Of a stretch of 64,000 nt of DNA, positions 51,332 through 61,564 are shown one piece after another. Positions within the stretch are counted from its first letter, which is position 1. Every line of letters starts with the position of its first letter. The notes beneath the pieces are model-generated. The model made no database searches and had not been told where the DNA came from. It saw only the letters and a program-made list of their open reading frames with translations. This DNA comes from an uncultured Halobacteriovorax sp. (GTDB lineage Bacteria; Bdellovibrionota; Bacteriovoracia; Bacteriovoracales; Bacteriovoracaceae). The stretch covers positions 1 to 64,000 of the forward strand of contig CAJXVS010000009.1 of the NCBI GenBank assembly GCA_913061265.1, given 5' to 3'. A program made the position numbers and the translations under genes.

Positions 51332-54223
51332 CTATAAAGATAAAGGGAAGAATTTAATCATGGCCTTATTGCCCGGCGCAATACAAAGCAGGGTATAAGA
51401 GCTAACTACCTGATTATTAAGTCTTGATGGTTCTAATTGAACGCAAGTCTTAGGCACCTTAACCGACAGGGCCGCTGGCCTAATAAGCTTATTTCCTTCT
51501 TTGGCCATGGTGTAGAGCCTATCTCCGAAGATCAGAGTCGAATTGATATAGATCCCGGCCTGCATCTCATTGTCGCTACCTTTAAGAACAATGGGCTGCA
51601 TTGTCTCAGCGAACTGAACTCCAGGGAAGGCACTATCTCTGTTAATGGGTAACTTTGATTTTGTTCCATCTTCGTTCATTGACCAAACATGATAGCGGGA
51701 TTCAACAAAGAGACTCTTCTCACCGCTTGCTTTTTTAAAGCCACCGATAAAAGTAAAGACAGGATCACTCCAGCTGCTGCTTTGAAATTCAACATTTAAC
51801 TGAGATCCACTAATGGGATCAAGGGAGCTCATTCTCGCTCTCTTCTTATCAAAACGCGCCATGAATAAACTTTCACTGGCCGAGTTACCTGTTGATACAT
51901 CTGTAAGAGGAAAAACATTATTTGAAGCTAAGAACTTCTTTCTATAAGGCGCTCTTACAATTGAGTACTTCCCAGCTTCAGTAAAGCTTAAGATATAATA
52001 ACGGCGGACAAATTCTCTACCGACTGAAACAAGAGAGGTTACAATTCCTTGGTCAGCTTCGTCTTTCGTTTGAAAGAATGGCGGAGCAATTTCAATCTCT
52101 TCGTCAAAGTTTGCCATTACTTCTTCTCTTATTTCATCATGAATACTAGATGAATCAAGGGCCCTAACTTTAACAACAATCTCAGATCCTTCCTGAGTTG
52201 GTTGAAGATAGTAAAGATGCCTATCGATGCCATCAAAGCCGCCGAGGATATCATCACTATTATCAACCTCTGGCATGATCCAGTTCTTTGTAATAGCTGG
52301 AGTTAAAATATTTCCAAAAGTAAAAGTCTTAAGCTTAACCCACTTAAAAGGAATCTGATCTTTTTCAGTCGGAAGACCTTCAAAGCGAGAGATCGGAAAT
52401 CTCCAAAAAGACTTATTTCCAAAGAGAGGCTTAAGGTTAGAATCAAAATAACCAAAGATTAAGTTCTGCTGATCCTTCCCGATTGAGTAAGTCATATAAT
52501 CATCACTACCATCTTGATTGATATCAACTCGGTAGATTTTAATCACTTTATCGATCTTAGGCATTTCAAGATCGCGGCTTACAAACTTATTATCTTTTAA
52601 AGTAAGGATTGAAAGAACGGTTAACTCATCAGTTTGTTTCTTAGGATGAATATACTGAAACTCAGGCCCCTTTGATCTGTTATAAGGATCTTCAATTCTT
52701 TTCATTCTTGAGAGCTTTCTGCTGCCCTTAAAATAAGAGATCAATCTAGCATCAACACCAACCACCGGAGCTGTTGTTACATTCTCCTCCCCTAGCTTTC
52801 TAGCTAAAGAGATAAGTGTTGAGGTTGTCTTTTTAAAGCCTTCTTTAGTTTCAATAGTGACGCTAAGTTTTGCATTAGCATCCCCAGAGAGATCGGTAAT
52901 CTCACCCTGAACAAAGTTATTAGTCACTTCATCTTGCTCAATCTCAGAGATGATAAAGTGATCAGTCTTAAGCTTCATTTTAGGGTTATCAATTGAGATG
53001 CTCACCTTAACATCAGTGGCATCTCCAACAAGAGAGGCAATGGGAAGGTTAAAACCAAAGCTTCCACTTTTAATACTGTATTCTAAGGCTAAAAGATTCT
53101 TAAAATCAGGAGTGATGAACTGCTTTGGTTTTTCAGTCACGGCCTTCTTCATATCAACAAGACCATACTTAGCTGACTTGCCATCAATTTCAGCTTCAGA
53201 GACATCTCTAGCTGAATGAAAGAGCCTTGCCTTTAATTCATTGAGAGAGATTTCAGGGTTCATTAACTTTACAACTGCAGCAATCCCAGCAATATAAGGA
53301 GCTGCTTGTGAAGAACCACGCTTCTTTTCATAACCTGTGATTCTAAGAGTTCTTGATTCTTTATTCATAGGGTAAGTAGAAATAATACTTTCCCCTGGGG
53401 CCAAAAGATCAATCTTCCCGCCGTAATTTGTAAATTCTGTGATCTTACCTTTGTTATCAATAGCGCCAACACAAAGAACGCCATTATCGGTACAAGGAAA
53501 GACAGGGATATCTTTATTATTATTTCCTGCCGCGGCTACAATTAAGATCCCTGCTTCTTGAGCTAGGCGTAGTTCTTTAATTATCTTTTTTGTTTGAACT
53601 AACTTAGGCCAACCTAAAGAAAGGTTGATGACGTCAGCACCATGTCTTCTTGCGAAACTTATTCCGTCGGCAAAGATATCTGTAATGAGTTTATTGTCAT
53701 AAACAAAGTCTTTCGTTCTAGCGTTTAGAATCTTAACCGGCATAATCTTAATATTTTTAGGGGCGACCCCTGCAATTCCAATTTCATTGGAATTAGCAGC
53801 AATAATTCCGGCTACGTGAGTTCCGTGACCAACATCATCTTTAACTGATGTCTTACGATCAAGAAAATCAAACCCAGCGCACTTAACGATAAAATCATCT
53901 CTTACCGCCGAAGGACGACACTCGTCAGAGCTCCAGATCCTATCTTTTAAATCTTTATGGTGGATATCCACTCCCGAATCAAGAACGGCAACGATGACTT
54001 CCCTATCTTTAGGAAGTTCTGTTTCTGTTAAATGAAGATAGTTAATATCAACGCCAGCGATGCCTTGAACTTCATCTCTAGTCACTTCACCAGTTGTTCT
54101 TTGAATTGTTTGTCCAGAGTTGATAACTCCCCACTGACGATGAAAGAATGTATCTTTAAACTCAGGGGCCTGGTTAGCAAAGGCAGACAGAGATAAAAGA
54201 GAAATTAAGATGAGCTTTTTCAT
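51332..54223 (-). CDS. Secreted subtilisin-like serine protease with large C-terminal region
   Basis: About 963 residues. Signal peptide, then a subtilase domain with catalytic Asp82 (VAVLDSGVD), His133 (GHGTHVAG), oxyanion Asn in AAAGNNN and Ser305 in RGSSQAAPYIAG. Residues ~380-963 form an unrecognised C-terminal region, with a Ca-site-like loop VDINQDGSDDY. Translation is coupled to the 1088-residue gene (TAATG). It may process that partner or external protein; this is inference. Confidence 0.85.
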   Translation of the reverse strand: MKKLILISLLSLSAFANQAPEFKDTFFHRQWGVINSGQTIQRTTGEVTRDEVQGIAGVDINYLHLTETELPKDREVIVAVLDSGVDIHHKDLKDRIWSSDECRPSAVRDDFIVKCAGFDFLDRKTSVKDDVGHGTHVAGIIAANSNEIGIAGVAPKNIKIMPVKILNARTKDFVYDNKLITDIFADGISFARRHGADVINLSLGWPKLVQTKKIIKELRLAQEAGILIVAAAGNNNKDIPVFPCTDNGVLCVGAIDNKGKITEFTNYGGKIDLLAPGESIISTYPMNKESRTLRITGYEKKRGSSQAAPYIAGIAAVVKLMNPEISLNELKARLFHSARDVSEAEIDGKSAKYGLVDMKKAVTEKPKQFITPDFKNLLALEYSIKSGSFGFNLPIASLVGDATDVKVSISIDNPKMKLKTDHFIISEIEQDEVTNNFVQGEITDLSGDANAKLSVTIETKEGFKKTTSTLISLARKLGEENVTTAPVVGVDARLISYFKGSRKLSRMKRIEDPYNRSKGPEFQYIHPKKQTDELTVLSILTLKDNKFVSRDLEMPKIDKVIKIYRVDINQDGSDDYMTYSIGKDQQNLIFGYFDSNLKPLFGNKSFWRFPISRFEGLPTEKDQIPFKWVKLKTFTFGNILTPAITKNWIMPEVDNSDDILGGFDGIDRHLYYLQPTQEGSEIVVKVRALDSSSIHDEIREEVMANFDEEIEIAPPFFQTKDEADQGIVTSLVSVGREFVRRYYILSFTEAGKYSIVRAPYRKKFLASNNVFPLTDVSTGNSASESLFMARFDKKRARMSSLDPISGSQLNVEFQSSSWSDPVFTFIGGFKKASGEKSLFVESRYHVWSMNEDGTKSKLPINRDSAFPGVQFAETMQPIVLKGSDNEMQAGIYINSTLIFGDRLYTMAKEGNKLIRPAALSVKVPKTCVQLEPSRLNNQVVSSYTLLCIAPGNKAMIKFFPLSL

Positions 54224-57200
54224 TATAGACTCTCCCTTATCCAAGAGCCTTCAAACTCTCCTTTTTGTACACCGATGATAGAGCGGACAGCGTCCACTGG
54301 ACCGTTCCAATAACGTGATCCGATCTTTCCAATAGTATGTGAATCTATAGGATCGGCTAAGATCTCTGATTCGTGTCTAAAGCCAGAGATGCTTCCGTAG
54401 ATGAAAACATTCTTTTCCCCAACAAGTCTTAGAAAGTGCTCAAACTTAAGCGCTTCTTCAAGTTTCTTAGTAAAGCTTAACCAGCAAGAGGCTTTATCTT
54501 TAGCTTTCTTGTCTTTCTTTTCTAATTTGATACATGATTTAAGATCATTAATAAGTGGTTTTAAATGACCACAAGCAACTGTTAAGCCTCTTTTAATATT
54601 AGACCTAAGGCGAGGATCACAGCCTGCTGTAAACTGTCTTTCTTTTTTATAAACTCTTTGAAACTTCTCTAATAGAGCGGGAGTTGTTTTCTTGATGTTT
54701 TCAAACCCTCTTTCATAGATATTTGTATTCATCGAGATATCATAGAGCTTTAATCTTTTAGCATCTTCAAAGGCATGTTTATCAAACATTACTCTTCCAT
54801 ATTTTTTATTAACAACACCGATCATTGACTTGAGTTTCTTATTACTCATAGACCAGCCTTCTTTTCTATCTGTCAGGCTAACAAAAGGCCCTTTGATCTT
54901 AAGTTCGTCAATCTCACTTTCATCATCGCCTACAAGTCTTGATTCAAATCTTGCGAGTCTCGAAGCACTTACCCCTTTAAAAGTGTGGGCAGGATTACTC
55001 CAATCAGAACCACCCCAAGAGATGCCGTCATAGAGCTTAGCTAGGTAGAAGTTGATAATATCTTTCGCAAATTTTTCGTAGTTAACACCAGATTGGCTTT
55101 CATCTTTAACTGAAAGATACTTGCCGGTTTTTCCTTTCGGGTCCTCAACGGCAAAGAGAGAGTTTCCTTTAAGGTACTTTGCTCTCCAAACAAGAAATGA
55201 CATCTTCACTGACTTATCTTTAAAGTTATTAGTGATCTTATGTGGGTTAGCATTTGCTTCTAAAAGTTCAGTTGATCCTTCACTTAAAAGATAATAAAGG
55301 GCCTGAGCATTTTCAAAAAGCTTTGGATTAGCGTCTAACTTTGGATTGATATTAATAGTATGAACAACCACATCGTACTTACCCTTAAGAGTCTTAGTTC
55401 TTAAGTTTAGAACTGGAATATAAGAGTCCAGGCTAAAGTTCATAGAAAAGCCTAAGGCCTTTCCATTATCATCATAGATCTGAATATGATCAGCGTCTTT
55501 TCTATAAAGATGAAGTCTTCTTACAACAACAACTTCAGCTCCAACACCAACACCCATTTTCCAATGAAGGTGTCCTGCATTTACCTTTAGGTTTAGGTTA
55601 GGAATGATCTTTTCCGTGATGATGATTGACTCACCAACACCTAGGCTCTCATTTATATGGGCCATCATCTTTCCAAGAAGCTTTTTCTTAAGTCTTTCTT
55701 CTTCTGAGGCCTCATCGTCTTCTTCTTCAGGAAGAGCGTCTTCATCAATATCGTTGCTCTGGTCTGCATCAGTTGAAGCCGTATTATCAGACTCAGCTTC
55801 GTCTGCTTCAATTTCTTTAAGGTACTCATTACAGTTCTTAGAGAGTTCGCCCTCTTTGAATTCAGCTAAACACTGAACATGGCGCTTTAGGTTTAATTTA
55901 ATCAAAGGCACAATGATGTTCTTATAAGGTTCTTTGAATGAAGATTTTAAGGTCTTAACTGGCTTTAAGTGAGTCCAGGTCTTAACCAGAGAAACTCCTG
56001 CTCTTAAGAATCCACCAGAGTTAGCGATAGGAAGGTTTTCAATCCCAAGGTGTCCACCAAGATTAAAAGTAACACCAAAGGTATCTGCAAGTTGAACAAG
56101 ATTATCTGTACCCATATAGCTACCGATAACAATATCTCTATTGGCAATAAGACCACCAGAGACAGTAGGAGCAAACCAAGTCGTTACAGGAAAGTCGATA
56201 AACTCTCCCGTTTCAACAAAGTGATCAAGCCCTTCTTGAAACTGACCTCTAGCAAAATCACTTCTTCTTTCACTGATTGGGCTATAACGGATAAATTCGT
56301 TAATCTTACCTAAGATATTATCAAAGCTAGCTGATTGAAGTTTTGAAAAGATAAAGTACTGAAAGTCTTGAAAAGGACTATCAGGTGATCCGTGGGCAAA
56401 GCGGGCCGCAAAAGCCGGCCAATCTTCTTGCGTGATTTTCCCTGAATCAAGGACTCCCGTTCCATCACTGATTTTTGCATTATAATCAAATTCTTTTGTG
56501 TTTCTTTTAAAGAGTTGAAAAAGTGAATTTCTTCTCGCCTTGATCTTCTCTTGTAGAAGAAGTTCAACAGGCTTTGGAAAGAAAGCCTGTGCCACTGCTT
56601 CGTCAATATCTTGGGCCGTTAACTTCTCTAAACGATCCATCATCCAGTTAGCATCATCCATAGTTGTATGAAAGATCCCAAAAGTATTATGGGGAAGACT
56701 GATTTCTTTGTTTTTCTCGATCCCGACAAACCAGTTAACTTTATTAACAGATTCACCAATGTCAGCAAGAGCGTATGGAATGATCAATGATCTTGTGATT
56801 CTACTTGTAAGAACTCTTGGAGGAACTCCAATGGCGAAGTTAAAATGATCTTTTTCTTCTGGTCTTAAGATGGCCACATCTTTAAGAGTGACTTCTAAGT
56901 TCTCAGTATCTGTTTCGTAGTTCTCTAATTCTTTTTTATCAATCCATCTTGAAGGAGCGCCGAAGGTTCCTTCAGGAATCTTTCTTTTGATAAAGTCTAC
57001 TTTTTGATCATGATTTGAAAAGACAAGAGTTACTGTCTTTAGGTATTTCATCTTTGGAACAATAAAGCCCAATTTTCTGAGTAAGTTCTTCTTTAAGAGA
57101 GTTGTATGCAGAGTTTTATCTAGCATCAAAGTATAAGTACGGTTTTCATCGGTAAAAGGAGCAGCATTAAATCTAAATAATCCTGAAGGAGATGCGATCG

Positions 57201-57489
57201 TGGCACTAAACTTTATCTTCTCCCCATCTTTAACAGGTAGTTCATCTTGAAGAGGGTCTGAGTTATGGATGATTCTATCTTTCCAAACTTCACTCTCACT
57301 TGGAGAGAGCTTTGAGAGGTCAACTGAAGAAGACAATTCAAAAGCTTCTTCTGGCGTTAAAAGACGCCCTTGATAAATAAGATCGTCCCCGGGCATTCTA
57401 ATTGATTCAAGAGGGATATTGGCTTCATCTGCAAAAGCTGCAGTTGATAGCAATAAGCTCAATAAATAGAATACGACCTTTAATTTCAT
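54223..57489 (-). CDS. Very large exported protein of unknown family
   Basis: 1088 residues with signal peptide (LLSLLLSTAAFADEA). The mature part mixes hydrophilic and beta-rich sequence, with an acidic low-complexity stretch near residue 570-600 (DEDALPEEEDDEASEEE). No motif identifies it. It precedes a subtilisin-like protease in a coupled pair and is the probable operon head. Possibly a surface or periplasmic scaffold; no function is assigned. Confidence 0.6.
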   Translation of the reverse strand: MKLKVVFYLLSLLLSTAAFADEANIPLESIRMPGDDLIYQGRLLTPEEAFELSSSVDLSKLSPSESEVWKDRIIHNSDPLQDELPVKDGEKIKFSATIASPSGLFRFNAAPFTDENRTYTLMLDKTLHTTLLKKNLLRKLGFIVPKMKYLKTVTLVFSNHDQKVDFIKRKIPEGTFGAPSRWIDKKELENYETDTENLEVTLKDVAILRPEEKDHFNFAIGVPPRVLTSRITRSLIIPYALADIGESVNKVNWFVGIEKNKEISLPHNTFGIFHTTMDDANWMMDRLEKLTAQDIDEAVAQAFFPKPVELLLQEKIKARRNSLFQLFKRNTKEFDYNAKISDGTGVLDSGKITQEDWPAFAARFAHGSPDSPFQDFQYFIFSKLQSASFDNILGKINEFIRYSPISERRSDFARGQFQEGLDHFVETGEFIDFPVTTWFAPTVSGGLIANRDIVIGSYMGTDNLVQLADTFGVTFNLGGHLGIENLPIANSGGFLRAGVSLVKTWTHLKPVKTLKSSFKEPYKNIIVPLIKLNLKRHVQCLAEFKEGELSKNCNEYLKEIEADEAESDNTASTDADQSNDIDEDALPEEEDDEASEEERLKKKLLGKMMAHINESLGVGESIIITEKIIPNLNLKVNAGHLHWKMGVGVGAEVVVVRRLHLYRKDADHIQIYDDNGKALGFSMNFSLDSYIPVLNLRTKTLKGKYDVVVHTININPKLDANPKLFENAQALYYLLSEGSTELLEANANPHKITNNFKDKSVKMSFLVWRAKYLKGNSLFAVEDPKGKTGKYLSVKDESQSGVNYEKFAKDIINFYLAKLYDGISWGGSDWSNPAHTFKGVSASRLARFESRLVGDDESEIDELKIKGPFVSLTDRKEGWSMSNKKLKSMIGVVNKKYGRVMFDKHAFEDAKRLKLYDISMNTNIYERGFENIKKTTPALLEKFQRVYKKERQFTAGCDPRLRSNIKRGLTVACGHLKPLINDLKSCIKLEKKDKKAKDKASCWLSFTKKLEEALKFEHFLRLVGEKNVFIYGSISGFRHESEILADPIDSHTIGKIGSRYWNGPVDAVRSIIGVQKGEFEGSWIRESL

Positions 57490-57591
57490 AGTTCTTCCTG
57501 GGGGGTTGTAGGTCTACTTTACCAGATCTGACACATTGCATCATTCCGATTGTAATTACTATAGGGTGAGTAACAGTCTGTTTTTGCTCAA

Positions 57592-57618
57592 AAAGAAGGG
57601 CCCTAAACAGGGCCCTCA
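57592..57618 (-). terminator. Terminator after the first poly-glycine lipoprotein
   Basis: AGGGCCCT-AAAC-AGGGCCCT forms an eight-pair stem, each arm self-complementary, with TCTTTTT following on the minus strand. 30 bases past the 57649 stop. Confidence 0.85.
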
Positions 57619-57648
57619 ATATAGTTACTTCAAAGATTGGTTTTAAGC

Positions 57649-58545
57649 TTAAAGCTCAATTCCTAGTAGATCAGGAAGTAGTCTGTTTTCTAAGTTGTCA
57701 GCAGATGTACCGATTTTCTTAGAGATCTTTTTGATCAGGTCAGCTTTCTTAGACTCATCAGTAGCAGCTGCTACTAAGTCAGAGATCGAAGCGCCAGTTA
57801 GTTTCTCAACATCTCCTGCTAGGGCCAGTTGATCTTCTACAGTAAGCTCGCCTTCACCTTTAGAGACCATCTTTTCCATTTTCTTAGAAAGAGATACTAG
57901 GCTCATCGAAGTCTCGATTGAAACGCTATAAGTATAAGATACTTCAGAGGCTTTCTTGATAAATTGGATTTGCTCTTTTTCTGAAGCCATTAAAGCAACA
58001 TCTGTTGTTTCTTCTTCGTCTTCATACTCAAATCCTGAGTTACGTCCCCAGTAAGAATCAGTGAAGCCATCATAATCAACTACTTCGTAGTCATCTCCCC
58101 AGAAGTCGCCGTTTACGTCGCCGTCTAGGATATCGTCAGTTTCAATGTTTCTGAATTCTTCAGCTGTTGAATAGTTTGATTGGTAATAATCATAATAAGT
58201 AATAGCTCTGATGTACTGAAGGCTAACTGCTTTGTATTCGTCAAACTTTGCGTCGTACATAACAAAGAACTCATCCTGACCAGCTTCAAATGATCTATAA
58301 GTTTCATCAGTATCAAGAACCATGAATGAATCATCAATCTCACCGTCAACAGAACTGATGTTATCGATAAAGGCCTGAACTGTAATACTTGGTGAACTGT
58401 AAGTACCATATGTACTTGTTCCGCCGCCAGTTGATCCACCTGTTGATGATCCACCGCCGCCGCCTCCACCGCCACAGCCAACTAGTGCTACCATGGTTAA
58501 TGCTGCGCCAAACTTAAATACATTTCCTAATACACTTGATTTCAT
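57649..58545 (-). CDS. Lipoprotein with poly-glycine stretch after the lipobox (paralogue 1)
   Basis: About 298 residues; lipobox ALVGC places Cys at 24, followed by eight glycines and a Ser/Gly linker, then a domain beginning TYGTYSSPSITV. A DGDVNGDFWGDD loop resembles Ca-binding dockerin/FG-GAP motifs. The C-terminal ~100 residues are helical (TGASISDLVAAATDESKK). ATG 58545 has GGGAGAGAGA upstream. Paralogue of the next gene. Confidence 0.7.
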   Translation of the reverse strand: MKSSVLGNVFKFGAALTMVALVGCGGGGGGGGSSTGGSTGGGTSTYGTYSSPSITVQAFIDNISSVDGEIDDSFMVLDTDETYRSFEAGQDEFFVMYDAKFDEYKAVSLQYIRAITYYDYYQSNYSTAEEFRNIETDDILDGDVNGDFWGDDYEVVDYDGFTDSYWGRNSGFEYEDEEETTDVALMASEKEQIQFIKKASEVSYTYSVSIETSMSLVSLSKKMEKMVSKGEGELTVEDQLALAGDVEKLTGASISDLVAAATDESKKADLIKKISKKIGTSADNLENRLLPDLLGIEL

Positions 58546-58686
58546 TCTCTCTCCCTCTATGTTGTTTTTAATGCAGCCCCAGATTTCCGGGGAAGCCATT
58601 ATTGTTTAATTCATTTAAACTTTTTGGTTTCGTAGATTACATATACAAGAGGCGTGCCATGCGTAGCGCGTTATAGATTAGATCAA

Positions 58687-58710
58687 TAAAAGGGGACTCT
58701 AAGGTCCCCT
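58687..58710 (-). terminator. Terminator after the second poly-glycine lipoprotein
   Basis: AGGGGAC and GTCCCCT pair around a six-base loop; TTTTATT follows on the minus strand. 28 bases past the 58738 stop. Confidence 0.8.
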
Positions 58711-58737
58711 CTTATCTTAATTAAATTTTGATCTTTA

Positions 58738-59592
58738 TTACTTAATGTTGAAAAGCTCAGGAAGGATTCTGTCTTCAAGGTTTTGAGCAGATGTTCCAAG
58801 TTTCGAAGCTATATCTTTGATTAACGCGTCTTTCTTAGCGTTATCAGTAGCAGACTCTAGAACCTCAGCAAATGTCTTTCCTGTTAGTTTCTCAAGGTCA
58901 CCTAAGATAGCCGTTTGATCTTCAGCAGTAAGTTCTCCCTTACCTTTATTGATCGCTTTTTCAACTTTGTATCCAAGAGATACAAGGCTTAATGAAGTTT
59001 CAATTCCTACGCTATAAGCATAAGAAACAGCAGCGGCTTTCTTGATAAAAGACTTCTTTTGTTTCTCAGCTGCCATAAGAGCAACGTCAGTTGTTTCTTC
59101 TGAATCTTCGTAGTCATATCCAGAGTTTCTACCTACGTAAGTACCAGTCCATGAGTCATAATCTACAACTTCATAATCATCCCCGTAGTAATCTCCATTG
59201 ATATCTCCAAAGAGGATGTCATCAGTTTCGATATCTCTAAATTCTTCAGCAAGACCTGTGCTGTTTGAGTAGTAATCATAATAGATAATTGAACGGATAT
59301 ACTGCAGGCTTACGGCCTTATCTTCACCATACTTAGCATCGTGAATAACAAACCAATCATCCCCAGAACGAAGTGTTTCGTCTGTATAAAGAAGGATAAA
59401 TGACTCATCGTAAGAAGGAGCATTATCAGCATTATTTAAACCATTTACAAAAGATGTAGCTGAAACATATGGAGATGAATAAGATCCATAAGTTGATCCA
59501 CCGCCGCCTCCGCCGCCGCCACAAGATGATAAACTAACTGCCATTGTTCCTAAAATTGCACCAAAAATTAGTGACTTAAGTGAACTTTTCAT
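58738..59592 (-). CDS. Lipoprotein with poly-glycine stretch after the lipobox (paralogue 2)
   Basis: About 284 residues; lipobox SLSSC (Cys24) followed by eight glycines, then STYGSYSSPYVSATSF. It shares the plan and much sequence with paralogue 1, including a GDINGDYYGDDYEVVDYD loop and the helical end. Each of the two has its own terminator, so they are separate transcripts. Function unknown; the glycine run probably acts as a flexible spacer. Confidence 0.7.
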   Translation of the reverse strand: MKSSLKSLIFGAILGTMAVSLSSCGGGGGGGGSTYGSYSSPYVSATSFVNGLNNADNAPSYDESFILLYTDETLRSGDDWFVIHDAKYGEDKAVSLQYIRSIIYYDYYSNSTGLAEEFRDIETDDILFGDINGDYYGDDYEVVDYDSWTGTYVGRNSGYDYEDSEETTDVALMAAEKQKKSFIKKAAAVSYAYSVGIETSLSLVSLGYKVEKAINKGKGELTAEDQTAILGDLEKLTGKTFAEVLESATDNAKKDALIKDIASKLGTSAQNLEDRILPELFNIK

Positions 59593-59896
59593 ATTTGTTA
59601 CTCCCAAGTTTTTTCCGCCGTACTAGGCAGGGTTTTTATTGTTCTGTGTTGCATCAATTTGAGTCTATAAACCATGACAAACAATTGACGCGTTACGGCA
59701 TTTCTTTAAATTGTAAAATTTTTCATGGTTCATTTTGGTACTACCTGAGCAAAGTGGTTCACTATGAGACCACCTAAATGGTGTCTTTAAGGGCGCGCAA
59801 GGCGTTATAAGGCCTAAACATAATTTACCCGGGCTCCTCTGGGCCAAAATTTTAGTAAACTAAGTGCATCTCAAAAATAATGAAAAAGGCGGATCC
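59593..59896. other. Divergent intergenic region without genes
   Basis: 304 bases between the divergent paralogue 2 and the PHP-domain gene. It must hold both promoters. A plus-strand TTGACG with TAAATT 16 bases on (near 59687) is the best candidate, but it lies ~190 bases from the start. I see no riboswitch, RNA gene or repeat. Confidence 0.5.
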
Positions 59897-61357
59897 ATGA
59901 AATTCTTGGTTATCTTTATAGTAAGTTTAAACTTCACCTCTCTCTTTGCAGCCTCCCTAGAAGAAGCTCCCCTTGAATGGCTTGTGGCGCAAAGCTTGAT
60001 GCAAAAAACTGACGAGGACGGCCATGTGGTCCAGGACAAGTTAGTCAAAGAAATCTTTGAAGTGACTAGTTACGATGCTCTAAACGACGAACTTAAGATC
60101 AGTCCTAATAAAAGAAGCCAGGATCTTAAAAGAAAGCTTCAGCTTTTTCTCAAGAACTCTGAGCAACGAAACGCTGTTGATCCTCTTTTTACAAAATGGA
60201 AGAACGAAGGATCTTCTCCTATAAATGTTAGGACAAAAAAAGTAACTCTTAAGAGCAATGGCTTTTACTTCTTCAATCATATCCATACAAATATTAGCCA
60301 AGATAATGATTCCTTAAAGTTCCTAAAGATCTCTCCTTCAAAAACAATTGATCTAGTCAAAGGCTTTGTCTCCCTTAGAGATACGAAAGCCGTTGCTAGC
60401 CTTACAGATCATGATACTGATAGAGGCTTCGATCAGGTTTCTCATCTCTCTGACGATGCGGTTCAAATCAAAAGAGGAATTGAATGGGGCGGAAAAACTC
60501 ATATGTGCCTTATTGATATTAAGAAAGACTGGGAACTTCTCTCTAAAGGTAGAGAGTTTAAGCATGAAGAATCAATCATTAAAAGTAGAAGTAGTGAAGG
60601 ATTTAGAATCGCTAATCACCCTAGTAAGAAAGATGATTTTCCCCATACAAAATGGCTCGATGTTGATGGTGTTGAGGTATGGAATACAATCATGGAAGAT
60701 GCCGCCTTTAGAAAGATTCCTCTTAAGAAATCAAATAACAGAGCGGCTCTAAAACAATGGGCCCTATCTTTAAAAGCAGGTAAGCGTCACACGGCCGTTG
60801 CAGGAAGCGACTTTCATTTTACTATTCCCTGTTTAAGAGACAGATCCCTTCACTACCCTGCTAATTATTTTCCTTCAGGTTCAAGAGATGATGTGAAGAC
60901 ACTTTTAAAAGAGGGAAAGAACTCCATCATCACAATGCCAACGGCGCCTCAGTTAAATATTAAAGCCTCTTTTAGTGAAGATAATAATTGGCTTGGAATG
61001 GGAGATAATCTAAAGGGAAAGGGAGAGCTTAATGTTCTTCTCTCAGCGGATTTTTCGCATTCAAAAACAAGAATGAGATCCGCTTGTTATAATGTCATAA
61101 GTAGTTTTACGAAACTTTTCACTTTCTGGAAAAAAAGAAGATGGGAAGTTCGTTTTTATAATATTAATAATGAACTGATCGCAAAAGAGACGATCAATCC
61201 TAAGAAGTTTGGCGGAGAAAAATCTTTTGTTTCTGGATTTAAGATTCAGATTCCTGCAGGTCAGAAGGACCTAATCAGGGCTGAACTTTGGACTATCAAT
61301 AAGAAAACCTCAAGTGTTGACCTGCTTGGGATGACTAACCCTATCTATTTGAACTAG
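59897..61357 (+). CDS. Exported PHP-domain protein
   Basis: About 486 residues with signal peptide. The metal-binding PHP motifs are in order: NHIHTNIS, ASLTDHDTDRG, GIEWGGKTH, ANHPSKKDD and AGSDFH. PHP domains are trinuclear-metal phosphoesterases; with a signal peptide this is likely an exported phosphoesterase. Residues ~350-486 form a beta-rich C-terminal domain. ATG at 59897 gives the signal peptide; an upstream in-frame ATG is less likely. Confidence 0.75.
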   Translation: MKFLVIFIVSLNFTSLFAASLEEAPLEWLVAQSLMQKTDEDGHVVQDKLVKEIFEVTSYDALNDELKISPNKRSQDLKRKLQLFLKNSEQRNAVDPLFTKWKNEGSSPINVRTKKVTLKSNGFYFFNHIHTNISQDNDSLKFLKISPSKTIDLVKGFVSLRDTKAVASLTDHDTDRGFDQVSHLSDDAVQIKRGIEWGGKTHMCLIDIKKDWELLSKGREFKHEESIIKSRSSEGFRIANHPSKKDDFPHTKWLDVDGVEVWNTIMEDAAFRKIPLKKSNNRAALKQWALSLKAGKRHTAVAGSDFHFTIPCLRDRSLHYPANYFPSGSRDDVKTLLKEGKNSIITMPTAPQLNIKASFSEDNNWLGMGDNLKGKGELNVLLSADFSHSKTRMRSACYNVISSFTKLFTFWKKRRWEVRFYNINNELIAKETINPKKFGGEKSFVSGFKIQIPAGQKDLIRAELWTINKKTSSVDLLGMTNPIYLN

Positions 61358-61564
61358 GGCTACTTAGTTCGAACTTTCAATATCTTAAGGGGCTCTTGGC
61401 AACTACTTGAGCCGCTTATCCTCCCCCTATAATTTCTTAAGCTTTTTACTCTTCTTAATTCCCAAATCATTTCAAGCATTTATAAAAAGACCTCAATACT
61501 TAAGCTTTATTCACCGATAATTAACCTACGGAAATAATTAAGACTGCTGAACGTTTGCTGATTA
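61358..61564. other. Intergenic region upstream of the giant surface protein
   Basis: 207 bases. A GGCTC/GAGCC hairpin follows the PHP gene. CCGATAA at 61514-61520 equals part of a FliA -10 box, but no matching -35 is at the right distance. Nothing else supported. Confidence 0.4.

Noticed and set aside
60366-60752. 128-codon frame inside the PHP-domain gene
   Set aside because: Lies in another frame within a gene with complete catalytic motifs, without a ribosome site.
61495-61520. FliA (sigma-28) promoter before the giant surface protein
   Set aside because: CCGATAA is present, but no TAAA lies at the required distance upstream.
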